A DNA stretch of 64,000 nucleotides from JAAYJK01 sp964501655. Its GTDB lineage: Bacteria > Bacillota > Syntrophomonadia > Syntrophomonadales > Syntrophomonadaceae. The notes under the pieces are model-generated. The model had not been told where the DNA came from. It saw nothing but the letters and a program-made list of their open reading frames with translations, and made no database searches. Within the stretch, counting starts at the first letter, position 1, and each line of letters opens with the position of its first letter. The stretch is from the NCBI GenBank assembly GCA_964501655.1, contig CAZCTN010000004.1:78119-142118 (forward strand). The letters are read 5' to 3'. Of this stretch, positions 41,031 to 50,036 are shown one piece after another. Both the position numbers and the translations under genes were made by a program.

Positions 41031-42677
41031 TTGAATACCTTATTGAGGAGAAAACCACTTCTGATAGCTATTGCGGGGCTATTGCTCTTGATAGGCGGAA
41101 TGGTATATATGAATAACCGGGCCGCCTATACCGCTAATCTTGATAAGCGTATATTCAACCTGGCCCTGGTGGGAAACATCGATACCTTGGAACCTGCTCT
41201 GCTGGATAGCCATGAGGAGAGGATTCTGGCTGCTGCTATTTATGAGGGACTGGTTTACTATGATGAAACCAGCAAGAGCATTAAACCTTTATTGGTCAGC
41301 GATTGGAAGTATTCATCAGATGGCAGGACTCTGACTCTAAACCTCAAGCGGAATATCAAATTCCATAACGGCAAGAGCATTCAGGCTTCGGATGTCAAGG
41401 CATCCTGGGAAAAAAGCTTCTCCACCACCCGGGATTGGTCTAGTATAAGTCTGTTTCTATCTATACAGGGCAGCCAGGAAAGATTGGATGGTAAAACCGC
41501 AGATATCAGCGGAATCCAGGCAGTTAATTCCGGCACCATAAAATTAGAGTTCAAACAGCCCAATGCGGCCTTTATATTCATGCTTGCCAACCCGATATTC
41601 TGGGTTTACGATACGACAGATAAGACTGAGCCGGCTTCTGGCAGCGGACCTTACCAACTCCGGGAATCCAAGGAGAATCAAGAATTTCTGCTGTTAAGAA
41701 ATGACAGCTATCACCGGGGGGCCCCCGGGCTGGGAGGAATAAAAGCCCAGGTTTACTCTGAAGGACAGGAGGCTCTGGCTGCTTATCAATCCGGGAACAT
41801 AGATTACCTGGATTCCATCCCTTTAAACCAATTGAAGGATATAAAAGGGAACGATCAGTATAAGAAGCTGCTGATAGATAAACCGGTTTTCAATGTTTAT
41901 GTACTGGGTTTCAATATAAATCAGGAACCTTTCGCAGGCAATTACCAGCTGCGGAGGGCATTAAACTATGCGGTAGACAGAAACCTTATCATTAATGAAG
42001 TTATGGGGGGAGCATATCGGGCGAGCAGTTGCATTGTTCCCCTGGGGATGGCCGGATACCAGCAGGATATGAGAGGATACAGCTATGATCCCCAGAAAGC
42101 CCAGGAGCTGCTGGAGGAGGCCGGATATCCTCTGGGCCAAGGTCTGCCCTCGTTAACTTTAACTTATAATGAGGATGAAGGTCATCGCCGGGTTGTAGAA
42201 TCAATCGCAGCGCAGTTAGCTGAATTGGGCATAAAGGTCCAGCTACAGGCTGTGGAATGGGATTATTATAAGAAGCAGCTGAGCAGCATGAATCTGAGCA
42301 TTTTCAGATTAGAGTGGATGGCTGATTATCCTGATCCGGACAGTTTTTTATACAGCATGTTTCACAGCAGTGAAGCGGGGATGGGCAATTACTTTGGCTA
42401 CCATAATTCTCAGGTGGATAAAATCCTCGATGCTTCCCGGGAAGAGGTGAAAAGCCAGCAGGAAAGGATAAAACTACTGAACCGGGCCGAGCAGATCATC
42501 ATAGATGATGCCCCCTGCCTGTTTTTGTTTCAGAGTACGGCCGCCAGTCTCAACGGACAGAACACTTCCAAACTGAAGGTTGACGGCATGCATGCCATAG
42601 ATTGGTATGAAGTGAAACTATTGCCTCCGGTCCTGGATCAGGATGACAAAAGCAGCCCGGCTGATGAAAGGGTTTAG
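41031..42677 (+). CDS. Peptide/nickel ABC transporter substrate-binding protein, membrane-anchored
   Basis: A 548-residue SBP_bac_5 (DppA/OppA-like) protein. An N-terminal hydrophobic segment (about 9-27) is followed directly by the mature domain. No lipobox cysteine is present, so it appears to be held by an uncleaved anchor or secreted rather than lipidated. Family motifs include EPALLDSHEERILAAAIYEGL, LTLNLKRNIKFHNGK, RRALNYAVDR and the C-terminal ADYPDPDSFLYSMF. The TTG start has GAGGAG about 9 bases upstream. No permease or ATPase gene is nearby, so it is an orphan component or a sensor. Confidence 0.9.
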   Translation: MNTLLRRKPLLIAIAGLLLLIGGMVYMNNRAAYTANLDKRIFNLALVGNIDTLEPALLDSHEERILAAAIYEGLVYYDETSKSIKPLLVSDWKYSSDGRTLTLNLKRNIKFHNGKSIQASDVKASWEKSFSTTRDWSSISLFLSIQGSQERLDGKTADISGIQAVNSGTIKLEFKQPNAAFIFMLANPIFWVYDTTDKTEPASGSGPYQLRESKENQEFLLLRNDSYHRGAPGLGGIKAQVYSEGQEALAAYQSGNIDYLDSIPLNQLKDIKGNDQYKKLLIDKPVFNVYVLGFNINQEPFAGNYQLRRALNYAVDRNLIINEVMGGAYRASSCIVPLGMAGYQQDMRGYSYDPQKAQELLEEAGYPLGQGLPSLTLTYNEDEGHRRVVESIAAQLAELGIKVQLQAVEWDYYKKQLSSMNLSIFRLEWMADYPDPDSFLYSMFHSSEAGMGNYFGYHNSQVDKILDASREEVKSQQERIKLLNRAEQIIIDDAPCLFLFQSTAASLNGQNTSKLKVDGMHAIDWYEVKLLPPVLDQDDKSSPADERV

Positions 42678-42843
42678 GGCCAGAGCCGATGATGATTCTG
42701 AAGCAGCCAGGATAAAAAATATTTACCGGCACATTTGCCGTTAAGCCATTGAAGTAAATCCGTGAAGATTAAAATATCTGTCCTGTCCCCAGCATATAAT
42801 ACAACAGGAGATGGTTGAGTTTAACCACTGGGAGGGCATTTCT

Positions 42844-43194
42844 ATGGATAAAAAAGCTGATTCAGAATTGAAGGTACTGGCCAGTCAACTGGAAGGAGAG
42901 GTCTGTAAAGAGCTGCGGCCGGTGAAAAAATATTATCAATTAATGATATTTGCCGGAGTATTCAGCCCCGAAGCCAGAATAAACCGCTACCCGGTACCTG
43001 ACCCTAAAACTGCCCTGATAATAATAGATATTGTTCTTTCAGAATTCAGGCAGACGGGTAACGACGACTGCCTGTTTTCACTGCAGTACAAGGAGGACTT
43101 GGACGAAGAGTGGAGAGATTGGAAGGATAACCGGGGGTATACGGTCTGTGAATATGAAATCAACGAGAATTTTATTATGATTTCCCCGGAATAA
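42844..43194 (+). CDS. Uncharacterised 116-residue protein
   Basis: I recognise no family. The protein is soluble and mixed in charge, with a middle segment PDPKTALIIIDIVLSEFRQTG and an acidic C-terminal half. The ATG at 42844, behind GGGAGG, is preferred over the frame start at 42811. It is convergent with the histidine kinase, 17 bases apart. Confidence 0.65.
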   Translation: MDKKADSELKVLASQLEGEVCKELRPVKKYYQLMIFAGVFSPEARINRYPVPDPKTALIIIDIVLSEFRQTGNDDCLFSLQYKEDLDEEWRDWKDNRGYTVCEYEINENFIMISPE

Positions 43195-43211
43195 GGTTTG
43201 GCTAATTGGGG

Positions 43212-44750
43212 TCATTTCTGCCGGGAAAAAGGATCGTAAAGAGCCATGGCAAAATTATCTTTGAGCAGGGGGAATTTGATATTAAAAATGCTGCCTTTTT
43301 CAGTAGTATCAACTTCCAGCTGTGCCCCATGCCGTTCCACAATACTGCAACAAACAGCCAGTCCCAGACCAGTACCTTTTTCCTTGGTAGTAACAAAGGG
43401 TTTGCCTAGTTTATTGCGGATCGAAGGGTCTATACCGCTGCCCTGATCCTGGATGGACAGGATAATACTATCATGGTTTTTACCGGTACGGATGGTCAAA
43501 GTCCCCGGCGAGGTCATGGATTCCAGTCCATTACGGGCCAGGTTGAAAATAAGCTGCCGGATCTGCCTGAAATCAAGTGGTATAACCGGTACCTCATCAA
43601 GTACCATCTGTATAACATGGTCATGCTTTTTTGCTTCGGCCGACAGGATAAGATAAGAATTCTCCATGATTCGATTAAGGTTTTCGGGTTTCAGGTCCGT
43701 ATGCACCTTTCCCAGAGAGAGAAAGTCGGTGATGATGGAGTTAGCCCGGTCTATTTCTTCAATCATCAGGTCATAGTATTCCTTATTACCGGTAGAATCA
43801 TTAGCTTCATTTTCATTTAATAACTGCAAAAAACCTCGGACAGTAGTCATGGGATTTCTTACCTCATGTCCCATCGCTGCCGCGATTTGACCCATTATAC
43901 GGGACTGGTCCAGCTGGGCTATTGTTCTTTGCATTTCCCGGTGTTCAGTTAAGTCGGTGAGTACTCCAAGCAAACCTATGGGGTTAGCTTCATTGTCATA
44001 TACGATGGCTTCATGGATCAATAGTTCCGCTTTTCTGCCATCCGGGAATTCCATTACCCGATCATAACTCAGGCTGCCGCTGTCAATCAGAGGCCGAGCT
44101 GAATAATGCAGTGCTTCCGCCTGTTCCTGCTTGTACATAGCGAGATGCTGGTTACCTATAAGCTCTTCCTTGGCCTGACCCAATAGTTCTGCATAGGCCC
44201 GGTTGCACTCGATCAGTCTCCCCTTTGGGTCCAGGTAGTATACTGGGTTGGGGATGGTCTCCATAAGAAACTGTTGAAAATGAAGCTGCTTATCGAGCTG
44301 CTCACTATCGTTCAGAGCCTGCTGGCAGTTGATTGAATCGGTAATATCACGGGCTGAAGCCTGGATCAGCGATGGAGTGAGATAATGGCAGATCCATAAC
44401 AGAGTACGTATTTTATTCTGACCATCTTTGGAACGGGTTTGAAAGGTGGTTTCTGCTTCAGTACCTGTTAAACCAGATAATTTTTCATTAACAGGCTTAT
44501 GCAGCGGTAAAGGAATAAAATCCATAAAGGAAAGCTTCTGTTCAGCGCAGTCTTCAACAATGAAAAATCGATTGAAGGCCGGATTACTGTATTGTAATTT
44601 CCCATCCAACTGGAAGCAGCATACCAGATCTCTTTGCAGATCCATGGTCTCCTGGTAGGAAGATGGCATAGCGGCATGAGAAGAGCCTGAATATAAATTA
44701 TAATTAATTTCAGCTGCGGGATAATGATTTTCCCCGGCAAGTTTCGCCAC
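43212..44750 (-). CDS. PAS-domain sensor histidine kinase, possible sporulation kinase
   Basis: A 512-residue soluble kinase without membrane segments. Two or three PAS-like modules (about 40-260; YYLDPKGRLIECNRAYAELLG, LIGLLGVLTDLTEHR) precede a HisKA domain with the phospho-acceptor in AAMGHEVRNPMTTVRGFLQLL. The ATPase domain then has the N box NLARNGLESM, DQGSGID and GTGLGLAVC. No response regulator gene is adjacent, as for the phosphorelay kinases that feed Spo0F. I place the start at the GTG at 44750, with AGGAGGG 6 bases upstream; the longer frame from 44807 has no site. A perfect Spo0A box lies about 60 bases upstream. Confidence 0.9.
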   Translation of the reverse strand: MAKLAGENHYPAAEINYNLYSGSSHAAMPSSYQETMDLQRDLVCCFQLDGKLQYSNPAFNRFFIVEDCAEQKLSFMDFIPLPLHKPVNEKLSGLTGTEAETTFQTRSKDGQNKIRTLLWICHYLTPSLIQASARDITDSINCQQALNDSEQLDKQLHFQQFLMETIPNPVYYLDPKGRLIECNRAYAELLGQAKEELIGNQHLAMYKQEQAEALHYSARPLIDSGSLSYDRVMEFPDGRKAELLIHEAIVYDNEANPIGLLGVLTDLTEHREMQRTIAQLDQSRIMGQIAAAMGHEVRNPMTTVRGFLQLLNENEANDSTGNKEYYDLMIEEIDRANSIITDFLSLGKVHTDLKPENLNRIMENSYLILSAEAKKHDHVIQMVLDEVPVIPLDFRQIRQLIFNLARNGLESMTSPGTLTIRTGKNHDSIILSIQDQGSGIDPSIRNKLGKPFVTTKEKGTGLGLAVCCSIVERHGAQLEVDTTEKGSIFNIKFPLLKDNFAMALYDPFSRQK

Positions 44751-44809
44751 TGCTAACCCTCCTGGCAAGTTGTATATAATATGCTTACGAATAATTGGTG
44801 TACCCATTA

Positions 44810-44816
44810 TTCGACA
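44810..44816 (-). promoter_or_regulatory. Spo0A box upstream of the histidine kinase
   Basis: On the minus strand it reads TGTCGAA, the consensus 0A box, about 60 bases upstream of the GTG start of the kinase gene, in an A/T-rich region. A seven-base match alone can occur by chance. Confidence 0.5.
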
Positions 44817-44978
44817 TCTATATATAATATATTACTCTTTACTACAAAAAAAGACAAATAATTTTGGATTATATTATTGATGATCAGAAATCAGTTCGCA
44901 GTCAACAGACTGATTGGCCAAGGGAAGATGACACTGGTATTATATAATTAATCCTCGTAGTTAAGGGAGCAATATGCC

Positions 44979-45767
44979 ATGAATTTTAGCAAATATCAAG
45001 GTATAGCTGTATGGCAGGGTATCAGGGAGATGCCATGGAATCGTCCATTTAAGATGAGGGTCTGCCTTTACATCGCAGATGGTTTGCTCATCGATACGGG
45101 ACCATCCAGCCTGGGCTATCAATCTAAAGAGTTTTTTCTGCATAACCCGATTGAGCAGATAATCCTGACCCATATACATGAAGACCATAGCGGAATGGCT
45201 GCATGGCTGCAAAAAAGGCTGGATGTTCCATTGTACCTTCATGAAGCATCTCTGGCGGCAGCTGGGACGGGGGCAGAACTACCCCCCTATCGGGTGGAGA
45301 TATGGGGCGAAAGGCCGGCGTTCAGTGCCCTGCCCATTCCCGAACAGATTTCAACCGGCAGATATCATTTCCAGGTTATTGACACCCCGGGGCATTATGT
45401 GCATCATAAGGCCTTCCTGGAAAGGGAGCAGGGATGGCTTTTTTCAGGTGACTTACTGGTTAATCTCAGGCCCCGAAGTGTATTTGCGGAGGAGGATGCC
45501 AATGATATGATCAATTCGTTGCAGAAACTAGACCGACTGGATTTTAAGACCATTTTTTGTGCTCACACCGGGATATTTCAAGACGGCAGGAGTCTGTTGC
45601 GCCAGAAATTGGATTATCTACTGGAATTGCGGAATAAAGTATTAAGCCTGCGGGGGCGAGGCTGGGACGATCATCAGATAGACCGGCACATATTCCCTGA
45701 AGAGGATAAGGTCGGTCTCTTGACCAATGGGGACTTTTCCTCCTATTACCTGATTAACACCCTGTGA
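44979..45767 (+). CDS. MBL-fold metallo-hydrolase
   Basis: A 262-residue metallo-beta-lactamase-fold hydrolase. The dinuclear metal motif is THIHEDHSG (HxHxDH, about residues 66-74), and further ligands are in DTPGHYVHHKAF, FSGDLLV and FCAHTGIFQDG. This pattern fits the glyoxalase II-like branch acting on thioesters or esters; the substrate is not identifiable. GGGAG lies upstream of the ATG. It is divergent from the histidine kinase. Confidence 0.9.
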   Translation: MNFSKYQGIAVWQGIREMPWNRPFKMRVCLYIADGLLIDTGPSSLGYQSKEFFLHNPIEQIILTHIHEDHSGMAAWLQKRLDVPLYLHEASLAAAGTGAELPPYRVEIWGERPAFSALPIPEQISTGRYHFQVIDTPGHYVHHKAFLEREQGWLFSGDLLVNLRPRSVFAEEDANDMINSLQKLDRLDFKTIFCAHTGIFQDGRSLLRQKLDYLLELRNKVLSLRGRGWDDHQIDRHIFPEEDKVGLLTNGDFSSYYLINTL

Positions 45768-45878
45768 CGGAGCCATTTTGTTTGACAATAGATTAGTTGT
45801 GACCGGTTTGTGATTCGCAGATGATATTATCTTATTAAACAAGGCGATTTTAAGTATAATATTGAGGGGGTTGGGACT

Positions 45879-46112
45879 GTGGACCTCGAAAACAAGAGAT
45901 TTTCCGGGAAGAATCGTTCAGCAGACTTTATTATCAAATTAGAGTCAATGGAGAATGCTACATTTAAGGGATATATAGAAAATATACAATCCGGGCAAAT
46001 TCAGAATTTCAGGAGTTTTATGGAGATGATCGCTTTAATACAGCAGAAGCTGGATGAGAACAATTTTCCCCAGAGCACCACGGTGATGCGTTCATGGAAA
46101 ACGGATCAGTAG
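45879..46112 (+). CDS. Small uncharacterised protein, 77 residues
   Basis: A GTG start with GAGGGGG 8 bases upstream. The protein reads as one beta-strand segment (ADFIIKLESMENATFKGYIENI) followed by a helix (FRSFMEMIALIQQKLDEN). I recognise no family. It lies 74 bases before the LPXTG protein gene and may share its transcript. Confidence 0.6.
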   Translation: MDLENKRFSGKNRSADFIIKLESMENATFKGYIENIQSGQIQNFRSFMEMIALIQQKLDENNFPQSTTVMRSWKTDQ

Positions 46113-46185
46113 CAAGCTGCTGCATATATTTGGACCTGAAGCCTGGGAACCATTTAGGTTATTTAACTACAGGAGGTAATTCGAT

Positions 46186-46608
46186 TTGGATAGAAGGAAA
46201 ACCACAGCAAGAATAGCGGTATTAATGATAGCCATGATAATATCAGTATTCTGCCTATGCAGCACCGTTGCGGCTGCTCCGCGTTATTTGCCCGGTGAAA
46301 CTAATGATAATCCGCTTATGGCCCAGCCAGGACGGGGAGAAAATACTCAGCCCCAGGATCAGAGTGATCTTTTTCCCGGGGAAGAAAGTGAACCGGAAAC
46401 CGGAGGATTATCTCTGGAGGGTATAATAGTTCCTGACGAACCACTTATGGGTGAACCGCTGGGTTCGGTTTTAGAAGAGCAAGAGCAACCGCTGCTTCCC
46501 CAAACAGGCGCCAAGACTTGCGATACAGTTACAGGCAGTCTGCTAATCTTTGCTGGAGTAATCATAAGTCAGATAAGGAAAAGGCGGGCTTATTGTGACC
46601 TATGCTGA
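46186..46608 (+). CDS. LPXTG-anchored surface mini-protein
   Basis: A 140-residue exported protein. The first 30 residues form a signal peptide ending in VAAA. The middle is acidic, rich in Pro, Glu, Gln and Gly, with no obvious fold. The C-terminus is a sortase signal: LPQTG, a hydrophobic segment (SLLIFAGVIIS) and a basic RKRR tail. After processing only about 80 residues would be exposed. No sortase gene is in the window. The TTG start has AGGAGG 8 bases upstream. Its 3' end overlaps the convergent gene by 19 bases. Confidence 0.78.
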   Translation: MDRRKTTARIAVLMIAMIISVFCLCSTVAAAPRYLPGETNDNPLMAQPGRGENTQPQDQSDLFPGEESEPETGGLSLEGIIVPDEPLMGEPLGSVLEEQEQPLLPQTGAKTCDTVTGSLLIFAGVIISQIRKRRAYCDLC

Positions 46609-47612
46609 TCGGTTAGGGAAAGTCGGAGCATCTCTGCAGCATAGGCTTGGGTTACTGCCATATCAAGATGACCGGGGATTCCCTGAGAAAAATTCAGGAT
46701 TCCCTGTTGGTCTTGTTCCTTTATAATACCTTTTGAGATCAGATACCTTACCATATCATGTTCACACAACCTGCCCGCCAGATATTGCTTTAACCGTTTT
46801 TTCCACAGGGGGTGATACTCATCCCAGGGTATCCGGACGGAGCTAAGTATTATCCACATTACCTCAGGCAGGTGAGCCACCAATTCTCGAAGCCAGCAAT
46901 CCCTGTCTCCCATTTCAGAACCAGGGGGATTATCGATTAACACGTTTTCATACCCCTTGATGGTGAAGATTATATTTCCTATTCTATGACTGCAATAGTA
47001 TCTAATATCATCAGCCAGAAAAGCTGGCAGCCATTTCAGAACCCGGGCCGCTGACATACCGGTCAGACTGTATAATGACTCCATAGAAATGATATCTCTA
47101 TCCCCGGGAAGTTCTGTAAGGGCATGATCGATCACCCTGCGCCAGTTTATTCCGGGTTTCTCAGTCAGGCCTGCTGCCAGACGATTGAGAAAACTGCAGC
47201 CGGTGCCGTAAAAGGTTATATTATCCGAATTAATAAATAAGCCCGGATTGATTTTCTCCCAGTATATGCCATAGGCTATGTCAAAAGCTGGGGAGTTGAA
47301 ATCTTCATATAGAACCAGGGCTTCATGCAGACGCAGCAATTCCTGAGCAGAGTCCCAGCCTGGAGGACAATTCAGTTCCAGAACTATACTGTCCGGCTTC
47401 AGACCTTCTGAAGCAAGTATCTCCTGTTGCTGTTCTCCAATAGCCCGCTGAGCTTCATCATCCAGGCCGTAAAAAACCAGGGCTGGAGGGCAATTCCTTG
47501 TTATCCTGGATATTTCCGATCGCAGGATTTCTGCACTATTAATCACATCCCCGAATTTCTGCCGGGCGGTTTCTGTAAAGTATTCCAAACGGTATTCGGG
47601 CATTATCAGCAT
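46590..47612 (-). CDS. STAND/NACHT-like P-loop NTPase, short and degenerate
   Basis: A 340-residue protein whose second half follows the pattern of STAND-type NTPases: a Walker B-like ENVLIDNPPG, WLRELVAHLPEVMWIILSSVR with the sensor arginine, CEHDMVRYLISKGI, and a terminal SQGIPGHLDMAVTQAYA like the G-x-P element of the family. The P-loop position reads TFYGTGCSFLNRLAAG, lacking the lysine of GKS/T, so ATP binding is doubtful. Signal-sensing repeats usually found C-terminally are absent. AGGAGG lies about 11 bases before the ATG. The assignment is by pattern, not search. It overlaps the LPXTG gene tail to tail. Confidence 0.5.
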   Translation of the reverse strand: MLIMPEYRLEYFTETARQKFGDVINSAEILRSEISRITRNCPPALVFYGLDDEAQRAIGEQQQEILASEGLKPDSIVLELNCPPGWDSAQELLRLHEALVLYEDFNSPAFDIAYGIYWEKINPGLFINSDNITFYGTGCSFLNRLAAGLTEKPGINWRRVIDHALTELPGDRDIISMESLYSLTGMSAARVLKWLPAFLADDIRYYCSHRIGNIIFTIKGYENVLIDNPPGSEMGDRDCWLRELVAHLPEVMWIILSSVRIPWDEYHPLWKKRLKQYLAGRLCEHDMVRYLISKGIIKEQDQQGILNFSQGIPGHLDMAVTQAYAAEMLRLSLTDQHRSQ

Positions 47613-47743
47613 AAATCTGTTGTCCTCCTTTTGGTTAGAGATGCTTATTTAACTTATTCAGGAGACATAGCAAGTGTTAACCAGCCGGCGGAGTATTTCA
47701 TCCCGCTTAACCTAGTGCAGCATAGTCCTTTGAAGTAAAAAAG

Positions 47744-47759
47744 TCCTTCCGAAGAAGGA
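47744..47759 (-). terminator. Minus-strand hairpin with T tract upstream of asnB
   Basis: TCCTTC-CGAA-GAAGGA; on the minus strand it is followed by CTTTTTTAC, which would end an RNA transcribed leftward from the structured region at 47796-47878. Confidence 0.45.
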
Positions 47760-47795
47760 ATTAAAGAAAAAGAATAGAATAATAGCATTAAGATA

Positions 47796-47878
47796 CTCGT
47801 TATCGAGAACCTCCTGCAACTGCCCGTGCTGCTCTAGGGGAGAGAGGATCGGAAGGCACTGGTTGGATGCAGGAGGTT
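47796..47878 (+). ncRNA. Structured leader element upstream of asnB (riboswitch/T-box-like candidate)
   Basis: A small hairpin (CTCG-TTAT-CGAG, 47796-47807) is followed by a perfect 11-bp stem, AACCTCCTGCA at 47808-47818 with TGCAGGAGGTT at 47868-47878, enclosing 49 bases that can form smaller helices. A terminator follows at 47994-48025, just before the asnB ribosome site. AGGTGGGAACG at about 47914 vaguely recalls the T-box core, but the canonical TGGNACCGCG is not present. I cannot name a class. The same stem could also belong to a minus-strand RNA ending at 47744. Confidence 0.4.
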
Positions 47879-47993
47879 ATCACGTATTTAATCATTATTG
47901 ATCAATAAGAAGGTGGGAACGAATTTATTAATTATGCCTTCATACTGTAGGCACAATTTATACCAGCAGAACATATATTATTATACAGGCAAT

Positions 47994-48025
47994 GGGGTCC
48001 GGGAAATAATCCCGGCCCCTTTTTT
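47994..48025 (+). terminator. Attenuator-type terminator in the asnB leader
   Basis: GGGG-t-CCGGGA pairs with TCCCGGCCCC (one bulge) and is followed by six T. It lies only 3 bases before the AGGAGG of asnB, so asnB expression requires read-through or antitermination. Confidence 0.8.
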
Positions 48026-48041
48026 ATTAGGAGGACAACAC

Positions 48042-49892
48042 ATGTGTGGTATAGCTGGTTGGATTAGCTGGGATGAAGATCTTAGCGAGGCAGACTGTAT
48101 AATGGAAAGGATGTCATACAGCATGCATCACCGCGGTCCGGATGCCAAAGGGGTCTGGACATCCCGACACGCTGCCCTGGGTCATCGCAGATTGATAATA
48201 GTTGACCCTGAAGGGGGAAAGCAGCCTATGGTCAAGATCCATAGTGATGCAGCCTTTGTCATCACTTATAATGGTGAACTTTACAATACCCTGGAACTAA
48301 GAAGAGAGCTGGAAAAAAAAGGACATGTTTTTAACAGCCGCAGTTCGGATACCGAGGCGCTGTTGTATGCCTTTATTGAATGGGGGCCAGCTTGTGTCCT
48401 GCGGTTAAATGGCATCTATGCTTTTGGTATATGGAATAGCAAAGAGCAATCTTTGTTCCTGGCCCGTGATCGTATGGGAGTTAAGCCGCTTTTTTACTGT
48501 TCAGGCGCTAGAAATCTGCTTTTTGCCTCTGAACCTAAAGCAATACTGATTCATCCTTCGATAAAAGCCGAGGTTGACCGGGAAGGACTGGCGGAAATAC
48601 TATTTATGGGACCATCCCGAACTCCGGGGCAAGGAGTGTTTAAAGGCATTCGAGAACTTGAGCCTGGCTCCTGGCTGTTATATAACTCCGATGGTATAGT
48701 GAGAAAAAAATATTGGGGTTTAAAGAGTTTCAGTCACCATGACAGCCTGAATGATACTGCAGAATGCCTGAAAGAATTGTTCTGCCACAGCGTAGAAAAG
48801 CAGTTAATAGCTGATAGGCCAATATGTACTATGCTTTCCGGAGGATTGGATTCCAGTGCTATTACCGCAGTTGCGGCTGGAATTTACCGCGGCAGTAATG
48901 GAGAGGGAATAAGTACTTTCTCAGTGGACTATGCTGATAATGCCAGCTTTTACTCACCCAACCAGTTCGAGACCAGCTCGGATAACCCCTGGATTGAACA
49001 GGTAGCTAATTACCTGGGTACCAGGCATAATTCTGTTGTACTGGACAATCGGGAACTGACAGCAGCCCTGGAGCCGGCCCTGTTGGCCAGCGATTTACCT
49101 GATATGACCGATATCAATTCTTCATTGTACCTATTTTGCCGGGAAATTAAAAAATATGCTGCAGTAGCCTTATCGGGGGAGTGTGCTGATGAAATACTGG
49201 GAGGCTACCCATGGTTCCACGATGCAGAAGTTATAAAAACCCCGGCTTTCCCCTGGATAAGGATGCTGCCGGAACGCTGCCGTTTTTTGTCAGCCGGACT
49301 GCAGCGGCATTTGGCCGGAGAAGAGTATGTAAGGGAAAAGTACCGGGAGGCTTTAAAAGAAGTGCCTGCTCTGGAGGGTGAGACTGAATGGGAAGCCAGG
49401 ATGAGGGAAATATCTTACCTCAACATTACTCGCTTTATGCAGACCCTTCTGGATCGCAAAGACCGGATGAGCATGGCCAATGGTCTAGAGGTCAGAGTAC
49501 CCTTTGCAGATCATGATTTGGTCCAATATATCTGGAACATCCCCTGGCAGATGAAAAACCATGAGGGCAGGGCCAAAGGTATACTGAGAAAAGCATTAAC
49601 TGGATTACTTCCAGCCCCGGTGCTGGAGAGGCGGAAAAGTCCTTATCCGAAAACTCACCATCCATTATACGGTCAAGAGGTACAAAAACAACTGCTGAAG
49701 GTTTTGGATAATCCTTCTGCTCCTATTCAGCCCCTGATAAATCAAGACCTCATCCGTCATCACCTTGAAACCGGGCGGCCTTTCTTCGCCAAACCCTGGT
49801 TCAGTCAGTTAATGGGGGATATTCAGTATAAGGCCTATCTGTTACAGATTAATCGCTGGTTGGATAAATACCGGGTAAACGTGTTGGTATAA
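48042..49892 (+). CDS. asnB: Asparagine synthetase B (glutamine-hydrolysing)
   Basis: A 616-residue enzyme forming asparagine from aspartate, glutamine and ATP. I start at the ATG at 48042 (AGGAGG 7 bases upstream), which makes the nucleophile Cys2 in MCGIAGWISW; the frame is open from 47898, but that would include the terminator. The N-terminal glutaminase domain has HHRGPD and YNGELYN, and the C-terminal synthetase domain has the PP-loop MLSGGLDSSAI and SGECADEILGGYPW. The ending is like Bacillus AsnB/AsnO types. It is preceded by a structured leader with a terminator, indicating conditional expression. Confidence 0.94.
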   Translation: MCGIAGWISWDEDLSEADCIMERMSYSMHHRGPDAKGVWTSRHAALGHRRLIIVDPEGGKQPMVKIHSDAAFVITYNGELYNTLELRRELEKKGHVFNSRSSDTEALLYAFIEWGPACVLRLNGIYAFGIWNSKEQSLFLARDRMGVKPLFYCSGARNLLFASEPKAILIHPSIKAEVDREGLAEILFMGPSRTPGQGVFKGIRELEPGSWLLYNSDGIVRKKYWGLKSFSHHDSLNDTAECLKELFCHSVEKQLIADRPICTMLSGGLDSSAITAVAAGIYRGSNGEGISTFSVDYADNASFYSPNQFETSSDNPWIEQVANYLGTRHNSVVLDNRELTAALEPALLASDLPDMTDINSSLYLFCREIKKYAAVALSGECADEILGGYPWFHDAEVIKTPAFPWIRMLPERCRFLSAGLQRHLAGEEYVREKYREALKEVPALEGETEWEARMREISYLNITRFMQTLLDRKDRMSMANGLEVRVPFADHDLVQYIWNIPWQMKNHEGRAKGILRKALTGLLPAPVLERRKSPYPKTHHPLYGQEVQKQLLKVLDNPSAPIQPLINQDLIRHHLETGRPFFAKPWFSQLMGDIQYKAYLLQINRWLDKYRVNVLV

Positions 49893-50036
49893 ACCCCCTG
49901 CCATAAGGGATTTAACCGTAAGGCAGCAACAGGGGAAGATGGTATTTGATGATCAAGGAGCGGTAGAAAATATTTTAATATCTATGGCTTTGAGCAAGTA
50001 TAATGTAGCATAGCAAACTTAAGGGAGGAAAGAGCT

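Noticed and set aside
47913..47925. T-box core in the asnB leader
   Set aside because: AGGTGGGAACG only loosely resembles AGGGTGGNACCGCG. The TGGN base would not fit tRNA-Asn, and it is about 70 bases from the terminator. Kept only as an unclassified leader.
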